64,000 nt of DNA from the NCBI GenBank assembly GCA_030490835.1, contig CM059973.1:81235221-81299220 (forward strand), written 5' to 3'. Positions 46,601-59,261 of this stretch are shown here, piece by piece. Both the position numbers and the translations under genes were made by a program. Source of the stretch: Annona cherimola (lineage: Eukaryota; Streptophyta; Magnoliopsida; Magnoliales; Annonaceae). Below the pieces are notes generated by a model that did no database searches, was not told where the DNA came from, and saw only the letters and a list, made by a program, of their open reading frames with translations. How positions within the stretch are numbered: the first letter of the stretch is position 1; every line of letters starts with the position of its first letter.

Positions 46601-47891
46601 CTTCTATATTATCATTATCAAAAGTCAATTTTTAGCGATAATAATTATTTATATTGCTAAATAATATCTTTTGTACCGAAAATACTAAGCGTATAATAAT
46701 ATGTTGAAAAATGTCAACTTTATGGTGGTGGCTGGACTTTGATCGTAGTCCGCGGGCTGATGTGATGCTGAACCAAGAGAGCTATGATCGGGGATTTCAC
46801 CACATCGATCCTGTTATCGATAGACTATCGATCCAAGAAAATAGATGGTTGATAGATGGTCCATTTCATGATCAGGGCCTTTCTAACGTCTTTGACATAC
46901 ATATTTATAATTTTATATATTTATTGGGGTGGAGTTCGGTAGACCTAGCTCTCCTGCACATTACGCCACGTCAACGAAATTAAAGAAGGTGGTTATGTTT
47001 TCATAAAAATAAAAAAAAAGGTTTATTTTTTATCTACCGGTATCCTCGATTCGCCCATTATTATCATTATTATGGAAGATTTGATTCCTTAAGTAGGGAA
47101 AGCAATGAAAACCTGCTTTTCTGAGTGGTTCACTCCCTTATCCGAGTTGTATTTCATGAATACCATCATGAAATGCATGACGCTAAGCTTGCAGTTGAAA
47201 TAGTTGCAACTGCCTAATTAATTAATTGATGCTGCTGCATCATGTTATGCCTACACGGTTGGCCCGATGTTCAAACAATCCATGTTGATTGGCAGACAAT
47301 ACTAATTAACATACCCTCATCTTTGTTTCAGGATTTCAGCTCGTTAAAAAACCAAAATCATTTTCTATTTCTTGACTGCATGCTTACAAAAAGTAAGCCC
47401 GGGAACTCATATATATAACCTGTCCACCAGTGGAAGATCCCTGCCATCCATTGATTGTGAGACGCTCCCCATCGAAACGTTCATCCCGTCCGCAAACTTT
47501 GGTGGGCCACTTCCCGCACGATTTTGATATTACTTAGAAATGATCCCAGTTATCAGAACAAAAAAGGAAAAAACGGCTCACATTTCTGACAAAGAGGACC
47601 ACTTTGCATTTATCTTATCTCATCCCCGGCAGTCCATCGCCCCAGTCAGATTAGGCCGGCACGTGAACGTCTAGGCCTATCTGCCCGCCCTTGCACGAAA
47701 GTAACTGCAAGATGAAAAGAAAAGGGGAAAAAGGACCGACCTCGCGCACTTTTGCGAATTTACCACCAAAACAAACGACGCCAACGCCAACCTCACCCTT
47801 GCATGATTGCATTGCATGAATCCATATTCATATGTATCTCCCTCTGCTCCTCCTCTCCCACAGGCTCTAGCGATTCAAGTCGACTCTACTC
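46601..47891. other. Intergenic, including the 3' side of the minus-strand gene
   Basis: No gene was recognised in 46601-47400. The section 47400-47890 is GC-balanced and probably includes the 3' untranslated region of the gene ending at 47892. No canonical polyadenylation hexamer was identified there. Confidence 0.35.
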
Positions 47892-50389
47892 TCATGTAGA
47901 CAGAGAGAAATGAGTCGTCATGATTGAGGAATCTTTGCCTTTCCGCTCTTGTATGTTTTCATCTCCTCCCTGAGAACAAAATCTCCACGGCCTCAGCCTG
48001 CAGCTCTCCTTCTTGTTTGTACTTGCCACTACCACTGCCCCTTTCTTTCCTCCTTTTCTTCTTACTATCAGATGGCCCCATCCCAGGCATGTGCCAGCCT
48101 TGTTTTCGTACATCTCCCTCCTTTTCCTCTGTTTCTTTTGCTTTTCATTCCCTTCCACCTGCATCCCGCAATAATAGAATAAATTATTTTTACGTTTTCG
48201 AGAAATAACTTTAAACCCGTGACGAAAATTAAATTTAAAAAGAAATTTTCACATAACTTGAATGAACTAAAAAAATAAAAATAAGAAACAAGAAATTGCT
48301 TACGTGATGAATAAAATAATTATTGAAATGGGAAAAACTCTTCAATGCCTGAAAACTAGAATCGAGATGATCAATACCAACTTTTTTATAATATGATAAA
48401 AAAAAAGGCCGTAACCAGCTGCATAAGCTTCACCCAAGAAATTTGAAATGTCTCATCTTCATCCGGGCTTTTTGAAGAGCTTGCATCGAAATTAGTTTAC
48501 GTTTTTTTTGTTCACCATCGTGTTTGTTGTATACGGAGAACCCTTCATGTGCAAATAAACTGCACAATAATTATAATGTAGTCCACTATAAGATGAGTCT
48601 TATATATTAAAATATAATAATACATAATATAATCATTTATCTATACAAGAATTATATTTTAGAGTTTAAAATTAATGTTTACATTAAATTATTTATTATA
48701 TTAATCTTGTATTATTTTAAGATGAGGCTCATATATATATTTAATTTAGATGAAAATTAGTATATTATCAAAGTAAATAATTTTAAACATAACGAGTGAG
48801 ATGGAAATTAATTTCATGATAAATAAGTCCTATTTTACAGCAAACTACACCACAGACATAATATTTTCCACATATATGCGGCTGAAATTTAAACTAAGCG
48901 AGAGTACAGACAGCATCCTTGCCTTGGATGAATCACCTAGTAAGTTTCTGGCCTGTATAGTCAAACTTGCATGCACATGGTACTCGGGCTTTGAGCTTGT
49001 AAATATACGGCTTTGATTCAGTCGTCTGCTCTGTAGGTTTGTTTCACTCATATGCAGTGGACCGTACGCATAAATATTTTTCAAACATAAAATGTCTAAG
49101 AAGTAATAAAATTATTTTTGATAAAAATCTTTAGCGTAAAAGTTTTTGAAATGAAAGAAAATTGTATAATATAATTAAAAAAAAAAATTAGATGTATAGG
49201 TGGTTATGTAGAAAAGATTAAAAAATAGGATAACCGTATATGAAGAAGTAAAAAAATAAATAAATAATAAAATAGTTATGAAAACTGGAGAATGAAAAGT
49301 TTTGGTTTAAAATGTTTTGAAGTAAACAAACACTCTATAAACAAATATTCAAATCGTGACTAGGTTGTCATAAAAAAATCGTGACCGGGTAGGTTCTTTA
49401 AAAAAAAAAAAATCATGACCAGTCAGAGAATTCATATGGACGGTAAATTGATCTCAGCTACTCTCAAACATAGCAAGGAAGGGGAAATGCCATACAAAAA
49501 CTACAGGCCACAGGGGAAAAAGAAGGAGAGCAGCGGAAAAAATTAAAAGGACGCAGGAAGATTTACGCTTCGGAAGACCCCCACCATAAAAGCACAGGGA
49601 AATTTTCAAAATGGGTTTGAAAAAAATTCCGAATACCAAAAAAAAAAATCCGATCATAATAATAATTAGTTTGAGTTCTCTGAAGTAGTTTTTTTATGTA
49701 AATTTTGGTTGCGGATGCGGAGCTTTTCTTAAATACGCATGTTGGCCAATCTAGATATATCTAAAGTTAAAACTATCCAGATCACTACTGAAAGCATTGC
49801 ATGGATGGAGCCAGCAACGTAGTTATTCAATTTAGGAATACGCGTGGTTGTCCACTTACCTCGTTTGCAAAATATGGCTAGACAACACGGAACTAATGAG
49901 CGAACTATTCGCTTTCTTTTTTGTTTGGTTTTGCTTTGTCGTCACCCGGCATGAACAAATATGCATGCAGACTGCAGACATGCTTCTGCTATTTAACTGG
50001 CCATCGCTTTAGTAGTCATTCTGCCTGGTCCCATAAATATTCAATAATAAATCCGAATGCTTCTGCACTCCCACAAACTTACGATCTCCAATAACAGTAC
50101 TTGCTGATAACTCAGATCGTAGACACAGAGCAAAGGTGGGACAGAGATGATCACGTACAGACCTTGCATTGATTATTGAATGCTGCAGCCTTTCCCGAGT
50201 AAAGATTTGCTACAATACTATCCATCTATCTGGCGGTTCATATATCGTCTTCAAGAGATATAGTTCTGCTATCGCATTTTAGGGGAAAAAAAAAAAGAAA
50301 AAAGAAAAATACATGGATTGCATAAACATGAACTGCAAAAGATGTCCTCCGTGAATGTGCCCTCTTTCGATAAAGACAACTCGAAAACA

Positions 50390-50439
<50 letters not shown>

Positions 50440-53408
50440 TAATAATAGAGTAAAGGTGAAAATCAGTTCAGGCCACACTAACTCAGGTCGAGGCAACCCA
50501 AACCTTTGTTACGAGAAAATAAATTTTTACCGAAGTAAAATTTTGTATTAATTAGCATTGTAATGTTAACAAAAAGATTTTTGTGATGCTTTTTAATTTT
50601 TCACTGAAAATCACTCTATTAATGATAATTTTTGTCATTAAAAGATTACTATGTACGACATCCAATTTGTTATTATTGCCAAAAGTTAGTTTTTAATCAC
50701 AACAATTATTTATGTCGCTAAATAAAGTTTTTTTTCTGACAAAAAGTAAGATGCTTCAAGAAAAGTTTGTGTGTTGCAAAATGTTAATTCTCGTGTTAAT
50801 TCTCATGCTCATTTAAACGTTTACACTAACTAAGATCAATAAAATCAATTCAATTAAAAATCATATTACACTACAAGAAACCTTGCAGAAGTAAGAAATC
50901 AACCAGTTTTTTGTCATCGAATATGCAATGCGTAAAAGCCAGTACATGGATTTTGAAATTAAGTTGACGTACCTGATCCTCTTTGTGTATTGATCTGAGA
51001 TGAAAACTCAATGGCTCTCCTCCTCCCAACTCGCAGCTTGTCAACGGTATCTCTTTAATGGGTGGAGCCATTTCAGGGCAAGCACTGTTTGAGCTAAGAT
51101 AAGGTGGGCTGCTTTGCGTGCCCACATCTCTTGTCATCTGTCCATTTCGTCCAATTGTCTCCACCGGATAATCCTTTCCTGCCACCACGAGGCAAACCAC
51201 AAGAAGGCCCACATCATTACACCATTCACACGTGTACGAGCCTATTGTTTTCTACTCCTCATTTTCTTTTCAGTACAAACTTACGAAGCAACCTTCCAGT
51301 ACGATCTGCAGTGGGGTGCAATTAATGAATGAACTTCTCTAAGATGGTGGTAAAAGCACTGTGTGACTAACCGTGTCACAGGAAATGGATTCTTTGCATT
51401 TTGATCCCTCTAACTATGTATATTTACTTTTTAATCCGCGAGTTTCACATATTTGCTTTTTAAACTCTTTAAGTTTGTCCTTTTTGCATTTAGTCTTTGT
51501 TGTTAATGCACATAAGAAATTTTGCTATTAATCGCATATATAAGTCGACTCATAACCTTATTTTTAACTGCATAACGTACATTAATGGCAAAGACTAAAA
51601 TGTAAAGAGAGGCAACTTACAAGGTTTAAAAAGAAAATATGCATAGTTAAAGGGACCAAAATGTAAAAAAATCATAAGAAATCAATGGGACATGCTCTAC
51701 ATACAGTACAAATTACAAAAGGTATACCAGCAAAGCGTACTAGTTGATGCAAATATAGCATCCAAAAATTGTACAGATGACAGGGTGGTATAAATTTCAT
51801 GTTTTGTGCACCGGCATTTTTAAAACTGCATTATGCTTTAATGAAATTCTACTTTTATATAATCTTATTTATTTTTTCCACCTCAATGGTTGAGGAAAGC
51901 TTATTTCATTTATTGTATTTACTATAAATTATATTATATCATTACTATGTGAATAAGTGATTCTATAAAATATTATTACATTCTAACACAGGTAAATTGT
52001 TCTAAATATTTGTTATAATTTATACATTGATATGTATATTTAATCAAATCTCGTCCATCTTTGATTGAAAAAAAAAATAATAATACTCAATACAATGATA
52101 GAGTAGAGATCTTCTAAAACGAGAAGGATAAATGATAGAGTAGGACTTTTTAAAATGTATCAAAAGACCTACCCATTGAAAACAAGAGCCATGTAAATAA
52201 AGAAAATTTCAAAAAATGAAAAAATGAAAAATGAGAATGTCAATTCCGCCTGGCCCTACGTGTTGTAGTGTTATACATTAATTATCTTGCCTAATAAGTA
52301 TTGAAATATTTTTAAATTTTTAAAAGCATTTTCACGGAAAAAAGCATTGAGATAGGATCATGCTCAGAACGTGAACCAGAAGTAAGTAAATGCCGCTTTC
52401 CCGCTGCCTGCGTGGCCTGAATCTAGTTGGGCAGGGTCCAAACATTCTGCAAAGTGCCACTTACCGATGGCAGGCTACAGGAATCCCAGAGCTTGCTTGG
52501 AATTCGAAAACCTTTCAAATTACCATTTGGAAGCAAAGCCCAGGATTCCCGCCAGTCATTTCCCGATGGATGGAGACCACTGAACCCCAAAAGCAAAAAA
52601 GTGGGAATTGAATACCGACCAGAAAATCAGCCTAGCTCAAAACTCAGAACACGACGAGTGGGAGATAATAACCTGGTGTGGATGAGTTCTCTTCGTCGTC
52701 ATTATCATCTTCGTCCGCCTCGTGTGTTATGGTAGTCGGCGCTTGCACAAGGCGTGCACGTGAGAAGAGGAGGGGAGCTGACTTGGTGGTGTTGGGAACA
52801 GTAGTAGTGAAGGACCTCCCGCTGAGGGTCTTGGCAGACAAGCACTCGAGCGGGACTTGCCCTGAGAGAGGGTTGCATATGTACCTCTCGGCTTCATTCC
52901 ACTTGGAATGCAGATGGTTTCCAGACAAACACTCCCACCCAGACCCTGACCTCGCCTGCAATGCTGACAAATCAACACAGCCACCACACACACCTCAGAA
53001 ACCAAATCCAACAAAGATTTTCATGGCATATAAATGATCATTAGCAATTCCATCATTCTTCTTACCTTTGATGGCTGCCGTGAAGGGATACGTAGACGGG
53101 TCGAAAGAGTCTGCCGTAAGTTATGAAATTGAGAAGAGTGTAAGAAATAGATTTTAGATAGAGAAAAGATTGGTGTATTTGACTGAAAAACTACCTCTTG
53201 AGGTGTAACCAGGAGAAGACGCCGTGCTAGAGACGATGTTGTGTTGGTACCTAAACGATCGTGCTTCTTCTCTGTAGCTAGTCAAGTTGGAGGCTGAGAA
53301 TCTTCTCGAATTGGTCTTCTCCCTCGTAATGCAAGCTTTCAAAAACTCGTCTTCCACATCGAATTCAGGCTCTTCTCGCCGACGGTGAGTTGGGGGTTTT
53401 TTCTCCAT
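47892..53408 (-). CDS. Unnamed plant-specific protein, 5 exons, 340 aa
   Basis: Exons in transcript order: 53408-53195, 53110-53066, 52963-52673, 51178-50973, 48158-47892. All introns are GT...AG (84, 102, 1494 and 2814 bp). They join to 1023 nt, 340 aa plus TGA. The start ATG has A at -3 and G at +4. No signal peptide or membrane segment is seen. Notable parts: acidic/basic head with FDVEDEFLKACI (16-27); a Trp/Cys-containing block with KWNEAERYICNPLSG (107-121) and CLSAKTLSGRSF (127-138); an acidic run (168-178); RDVGTQSSPPY (200-210); and a basic Lys/Arg-rich tail with CLGWG (276-280). The style resembles an uncharacterised plant family I recall with KW(N/S)EAE, RDVGTQ and a basic tail; I know no function. 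Exons 1-3 are firm. Exons 4 and 5 rest on frame, splice sites and composition. Reading through exon 3 would stop at 52644, and through exon 4 at 50871. Confidence 0.7.
48553..48840 (+). mobile_element. Diverged single copy of the (TA)n-dimer element, in the last intron
   Basis: Words in the same order as the units at 20284-21006 (TATATTAAAATATAATAATACATAAT, TTTTAAGATGAGGCTCATA, TTAGATGAAAATTAGTATATTA) mark an old copy. It lies in the 2.8-kb intron of the 340-aa gene. No (TA)n border or duplication was preserved. Confidence 0.55.
50390..50449 (+). repeat. (AAT)n microsatellite
   Basis: About 18 near-perfect AAT repeats with one AAC interruption, inside the 2.8-kb intron of the 340-aa gene. 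Open frames of poly-Asn or poly-Leu across it are artefacts. Confidence 0.95.
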
Positions 53409-53469
53409 TGTCTGGGACGTTTTTGGCTGTCTCGTTAATAAGGAGCCTTTCAACTTGACGTGTCTGCAG

Positions 53470-53481
53470 CTAGCAGGGCAT
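53470..53481 (-). promoter_or_regulatory. Minimal upstream ORF (3 codons) of the 340-aa gene
   Basis: ATG CCC TGC TAG lies about 62 nt upstream of the main ATG, within the leader predicted from the TATA box at 53521-53528. It might lower initiation slightly. Confidence 0.4.
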
Positions 53482-53520
53482 CTAGCTAGCTAGCTGAGGC
53501 TGGGGCTCTTAGCAGGGTTA

Positions 53521-53528
53521 GTTTTATA
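53521..53528 (-). promoter_or_regulatory. TATA box of the 340-aa gene
   Basis: TATAAAAC on the minus strand lies 113 bp upstream of the ATG, predicting a leader of about 85 nt. It is a good match to the plant consensus in a non-AT-rich setting, which makes it more believable than the other TATA calls here. Confidence 0.55.
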
Positions 53529-53539
53529 GCTCGGGAGTA

Positions 53540-55589
53540 CGTGATTGTATTGTGCCTACGTGGGCCACTTGGCCTTTGTGGTCCTGAGTCCTGACATATC
53601 CAGCGCTTTCAAATGTTTTAAAAGATGTAAGATTTATGCAAGGGGGCTGGTTAAAACTGCTGCCCATGAAAGGGAAAACCAGAAAAGAAATGGTGAGCCA
53701 ATACGATCCACAATTGGATTTTGTTGAAATTAAGATTGCCTGAAGTATAGAGGAAAATAATGACAAACAAACATTTGTTTGGCGAAGGTCAATAGTTCAT
53801 GATTGTGCAGATGAATTGGTGAAACAGAACAACCAGCATTGACAGGACCACAGTCCTTAACTAAGCAAAAACTCCCCAGAAATAGATCGCTGACAGACCC
53901 CACACATTTTCCATGTTTGGCTAGGTCCTTATTAATTATTATATTCGGTTAGTGAGAAAATAATAGGTCACTTGCCATTCATGATCAAGGATCACTTTTA
54001 AAAACTGCCCAATTGATTTAGTATTTCGGAGCCACAAATTGGAAAATCCCAACTAATAATTACAATTTGTTGTGGTCCTTCATGCTAGCCTTACCTCTTC
54101 CTGGATCTTCCTGTCCCTGACGTCACTGCTTATGTTAGGTTGTTTTCACAGCCATTTTGTGCAAGGATAGGTGATCCATTGCCGTGGTTCTTTTTCGTGC
54201 TTTGTCGGGTGGTCGTAACTCATCGTGACAACGTTCATTCATGCACGGCCCTAGAGCTCTTGGGGCCGGCAGCAAATTTCAAATTAGAAAAATAAGAAAA
54301 TTATTTGGCCTAGTTAGAGGCTTGGAGTTTTGAGTTTTATGAACATCCACGCAGCAGCTTTTGGTAACTTTTGAAAGGGGTGTGCCTGCTTGATTGCGCT
54401 CCAAGTTTGATTTTATCGACCTTTATTTATTCGATGAAGATAGGGCCTTTATTTCGTCTTCCTGTCTTGGTTTGATATATACTCACCAGCTAGCTAGCCA
54501 CCCATTTATAGGCATTTTGATTTCCACTTGCAAGCTGTCCTGTCTGAAAACTAGTGCAAAGTTTTGTGATATGAGCCTTTCTTCACGCGGGTTATTGTGT
54601 AACATGTCAAATGACCCACGATTTCGTGTTTTTAACTTTCCGTGACTAATTTATAATTCTTTTGTTTCACTTTTGACCTACGTATGCAGGTAGTTAAATT
54701 TGTTTAAATATAACTACTTAATTTGAAAAATTGCAAATAATTTTATACTATTTTTTCATAATTGTAAATATATATATATATGTCATTATAGTGCCATCAC
54801 ACCTCCATTACACACTAATATGACGTGAATATATTTGCAAATGTATGTAAACTGAAATGACTCTATAATAATGTGAACATATTTATATTTACAATTATGA
54901 TTAAACTATATAATATTATTCGTAATTTCTGAAATTAAGTGAGCATATTTGTACCTTTGACAAGTGCCTGACTGTATAGCTTATGCTTAATAGGCTTTCT
55001 TCAATTGCCTAATCACGGGCAATGAGTTTGATGCAATTGCTACCGATACAGACAACAAAGCATGAATTGTTAGGGCACGTTTATTAACATGCAAGTGTGT
55101 AAAACCATGGAATTTAGTTTTTCAAGATTAATTATTGATCCATCAATCACATTATTTTTCTTATTTTTACCTTTACATTATAATCTTTTTTCTACCAACT
55201 ATATATAACAACCAATTACATATAGAAAATCTATTTATTCTAACTAGACCTTCATCATTTACTGTCAATCATGCATTTTTTAAAATATATATTTTTTTAT
55301 TTTCCACCATTTCCCGCGTTCCCATATTTTACACATTAACGAACGTTCCCTAAGTGATACGGCCGTCCCAGCCAAGACTTGTAAATCACTGATGGGGATC
55401 TGCGGCTCTGGCCGTTTCGTCAACTTTGATGATGGAACTCAAGCATCCCATCATGGATCTGCACAAACATCAACCAATGTCAGTCTTCCAAGCTTCTGGT
55501 CAAAATGTGGACGGTTAGGTGGCCACGGTTTGGAAGGGTAAAAGCGCCACCGACGGACAGGGGTTCCACGGTTCATTTGGGTTTGCCTC
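53540..55589. other. Intergenic, nothing recognised
   Basis: Upstream region of the minus-strand 340-aa gene, then AT-rich sequence with a (TA)n run at about 54768-54781. No gene or bounded element was seen. Confidence 0.4.
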
Positions 55590-56170
55590 AGCCTTAATTT
55601 TAAATTTTAAATCTCAGTTCTATTTCTAATCTTATCTGGTATTTATGTAATTGGGTTCGAAATTTGGATAGATAAATCCTCGTTTAAGTTAAGAACAACA
55701 AATTTAATTAAAATTTCGTATGAAATATTTTCTCAAAAAATTCATATAAATATAAATTAATAAGTCATTTAAATCAAATTAATAATACATAGCCTAATTA
55801 AATTAAAGAAAATATGTTAATATTAATATATTTTTAAAAAAATTATCTTTTCTAAAAAGGATAAACGAAGAAAACTAAGAAATGTAAATGAAAATTATAT
55901 AATTTACTTGTAATATAATTTTACCATGACACATATCTATGTAAATATAAATAAAAATATGTAAATATGAAGAAATATTATTTAATTTTATGTACATAGC
56001 ATATTTTATATTAAATATAAATATGAAAATCAAGCTTGCGTTTGCTTAAACCTAACCTTACATATAAATTACCTAGGTCCATTAAGTTACGAAATCAAGT
56101 CTAAACACTAATTTTTCTTGGGTTCATAAAGTCACATTCCAACTCACTCGGCCTAAGCTGCATATTTAAT
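55590..56170. mobile_element. Eroded hAT-like element copy
   Basis: The interior words (TGTAAATATGAAGAAATATTATTTAATTTTATGTACATAGCATATTTTATATTAAATAT region, about 55960-56015) match the hAT copies at 7788-8838 and 31816-32488. The ends are not preserved. Confidence 0.4.
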
Positions 56171-56338
56171 AAGAATGCGTGTCATGGGAAAATCAAACAA
56201 GTGAGATGTATAGGTTAAGTATATGGGTTATCCGCAATGTTATTTTCTCTTAAATTTTTTATTTGAATAATGTTTTAAGTTTTATTCTTTGCACATCTAA
56301 ATGTAGTGAAATCTTTTAAAATAAAAGCTCGTTTGGCA

Positions 56339-57073
56339 TAGGGGTGGGAATTGGGGCGGGTCATACCGGGTCAAGATTTGGCCAATCCTGACCCTACTTT
56401 TTTAAAATTGAGTTTGACCCTCTTTTTATACGGAGTCGGAACAAGGTCAGTTTGACCCCCACTCTTTTTAATAAATTTCGGGACAAACTTCTGGTTGGTA
56501 TTGGATCGGTTCAGGATAACGGGTGGGTCGGGTCAAAAATGTGGGTGAAATAAGTTAATTTTAAGAATTTATATACCTATCAAACATAAATATACATCTA
56601 TACAAAATTTAAATATTATATGCTTCAATATTTCACTAATTATTAAAAAACACATAATTAAGAAAATAAAATATTTGAAAATATAGTATAAATTTATTAT
56701 AATAGGTTAAGAAAAATTACATAGAATGGCTATATATGTACAAATTCTTTTTATTGATTCTTATATTGCTTTTGTAAACAAATTGATTCTTTTATTGTTG
56801 ATAGAATTGATTATAAAAAATTGAGAATTTTGAAAGAAAATAATAATAATATTTAAATATAAGCTTATAAATTTTAACAAATTAATATATGTGGGGAGGG
56901 TTGGAGTATCCGGGTCGGGACATGGCCGACCCACCCAAACCCTATTTTTGAATTCAGGTTAAAATTTCTGACCTATCTCTATACCGGGTCAAAAATATAT
57001 TGATTTTACTTGGCCAAAAATGGGTCAGGTCAAAGCCAGGTCACGGGTCAACCCACCCCAATTCCCACCCCTA
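56339..57073. mobile_element. Non-autonomous hAT element with long GC-richer inverted ends
   Basis: The 735-bp element starts TAGGGGTGGGAATTGGGGCG and ends, in reverse, TAGGGGTGGGAATTGGGGTG. The flanks GTTTGGCA (56331-56338) and GTTTGACA (57074-57081) match at 7 of 8 positions. GGGTC/GACCC-rich arms frame an AT-rich middle. No transposase. Its interior is shared with the interrupted copy at 37824-38990. Confidence 0.85.
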
Positions 57074-57081
57074 GTTTGACA

Positions 57082-58002
57082 TGAGACAAAATTTAAATAT
57101 ATATATATTTCTTTCTAGTTACCTTTTGATATGCATTATAAAAATTATCAAAGGATAAAATGTAGAAGATACAGAAAATTTTAATTGTTAATAATTTTCA
57201 GTACATGTCAAATAGTAACTATTAAGAAGAGTTTAGTTATCAACAGTTTATAGTTTTTTGTGCTAAGGCAATTAAAATTTAATTTAGTTGTCTAAATATC
57301 ACCATAAGCAATAAACTTGTATTGTCTTTAAATGCATCACAATACACAAGAGAATTTATCCTCGTATATAAAATTGGTATCTTAAGTAAAGAAATATATT
57401 ATGGTCAAGAATAGGTTTTTTTAAAGAGATTATCATTGAATTTTTTTTAGAATACGTTAAAGTTAACCAATGACGATGTAACCTAAGCGGATTGTACACT
57501 ACTGCATCAAAGACATGGACTTAGCTAGGGTGAGAATATGTTGTCCCTTGTACATATGGTGTGTCTAATGTATTCATGGGATGTTTGATAATGTGAAAAT
57601 AATAAAAAATGAAATATTTTTTAAAGTATGGAATTCGTATGATATGATAGTGATAAAGTAGAAATAAATACGGTGGTCGTGTAAAAACTACTTAAAATAT
57701 AGAAGTAAAAATGAAAAATAAAATAATAAGATAATTAAGATGTTAAATATTTTATTAAAAAATATTTTGAAAAGATATGGGAAATCATGGTTCCCAGTAA
57801 GTTGATTACTATATGTCCTCTTGATTGAAACAGAAAGTGAAAAATATTTCAATATTATATCTACTTAACTATATTTCTTTTTTTAAATTTTTATTATTAT
57901 ATTACAATCATATTTCTGTTTTATTTTTATCATATTACATCACTTTTATCATTTTTAAAAATTTACCTAATTTCTCCTTATCTGCTTTTTCGCATATGTT
58001 AA
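57082..58002. other. AT-rich intergenic
   Basis: The section 57590-57770 resembles the recurrent AT-rich repeat (GATATGATAGTGATAAAG-type words; compare 35665-35690). Nothing else was recognised. Confidence 0.35.
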
Positions 58003-58140
58003 CTAGGGGTGCAGCTCGGGCTAAAAACTCGAGTTCATATCAATCCTAATCCTAACTCTTAATATCAACCCTAATCTCAATCCTAATCCTAATCCTATTT
58101 TTAAAATTCATGCTTGAGTTGAGTTTCTCCTATCAATATG
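58003..58140. mobile_element. One end of a hAT-like element
   Basis: It starts TAGGGGTGCAGCTCGGGC, then has TCAATCCTAATCC repeats and a TTTTTAAAATTCATGC stretch like the ends of the copies at 7788 and 31816. The partner end was not found, so this is probably a deleted remnant. Confidence 0.45.
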
Positions 58141-58950
58141 TATTTGGTATTCACCTTCTACTTATTCAATCATAAATCCATCACTTAAAAAATCTAAATG
58201 GACTATTTATTATATGAAAGCAAGAAACATTCAAAGACGACTTAAAGGAAAGAATAAAGGTGACCTGATTTAAACCTCTTCTTTGCAATAAGTCTACTAA
58301 TAGCCCTGTTTTGGAGAATGAAGAAGTGTAACTGTTTTTCTATTATACAATTTAACATCAATATCACAAGTCATAACCACATACATAGATATTAACATCC
58401 AACCATAAGAGAAATCTTATGATGTCAATTACAATAAAAGAAAATCATCTAACAAGCACAATAAATTAAGTCAAATAAGATTACAACAAGTTCAAGCATC
58501 CAATTCCAAATTACAACATCCATATTGTCTTGTATATTACTTGAATTGTCCATATGTAATTGATCACCTAAATGCATTTTTCATAATATATAAACATAAT
58601 TATAGACTGTCTATGTGAATCCCAATAGTTCTACTTGTATTGCATCAATAGCAAATTAAATTAATATGTTGACTAATGCATATCATCACAAACAAAGACA
58701 ATGGCAGTGCGGCATTGATTTTTGGAATTGCAAGCAATTAAGCATCAAATGAATAAACGGGATGACTATTACCTCACCAAAAATCCTAAGTTCCTAACAA
58801 CAAGAAGGAACGGAGGGTTGTTGTCGGCTTATCACGTAGTTGTCTGCAAAAGAAATGAATTTGCCGAGTATAAAAAAGACAAAGTATCTAGAAGGATTGG
58901 TAATGGAAATGAGAATGGAAGATAGACAACCTAGAAGAGGTAGACGTGGC
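58141..58950. other. Intergenic, nothing recognised
   Basis: AT-rich with short, unsupported open frames. Confidence 0.4.
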
Positions 58951-58959
58951 TGAGCTCGA

Positions 58960-59125
58960 AGAGGACCCGACTGAGCTAGAAGCGGACGCACCTATCGCCA
59001 GAGCTGGAGAAGAAGGGAAGCCAAAAGCAGCTAAGCTCAAATGCCCCTGTCGCTAGAGCCGGAGAAGAAGAGATGCTGAAAGCAGTTGAGCTTGGACTCC
59101 CTTATCGCTATTGCTGGAGAAGAAG
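58960..59125 (+). repeat. Degenerate tandem repeat, ~55-bp unit
   Basis: About three units, each containing TATCGC or TGTCGC, then GAGC(T/C)GGAGAAGAAG and AAAGCAG(C/T)(T/A)-type words, at about 58990, 59047 and 59100. All frames are open for a while only because the unit is purine-rich. Confidence 0.55.
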
Positions 59126-59261
59126 ATCCGTTGGAAGTTGCTTTCTTCAAAGCGGACACAGAACGACAATGGGTGTTGGCAGCTGCTGGCTCTAGGCGAA
59201 CGGCAGTAGGGGCTAAGGAGGATGAAGATGAATGGTCGAATACAGCTAGGGTTGTAGGAAA

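Noticed and set aside
47231..47250. GATGCTGCTGCATCATG, which recalls the miR172 3' part
   Set aside because: It does not match the mature sequence beyond a short GATGCTGCAT-like word, and no hairpin partner was seen. No conserved plant microRNA was recognised anywhere in the window.
50269..50551. Frames with long Leu or Asn runs
   Set aside because: Direct translation of the (AAT)n microsatellite.
52508..52578. Possible extra exon of the 340-aa gene between exons 3 and 4 (acceptor after GGGTTCAG near 52579)
   Set aside because: Its acceptor is good, but the next donor leads to no in-frame acceptor before a stop. Joining exon 3 directly to 51178 keeps the frame and the expected style of the protein.
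52678..53037. 119-codon plus-strand frame
   Set aside because: Antisense shadow of exon 3 of the minus-strand 340-aa gene.
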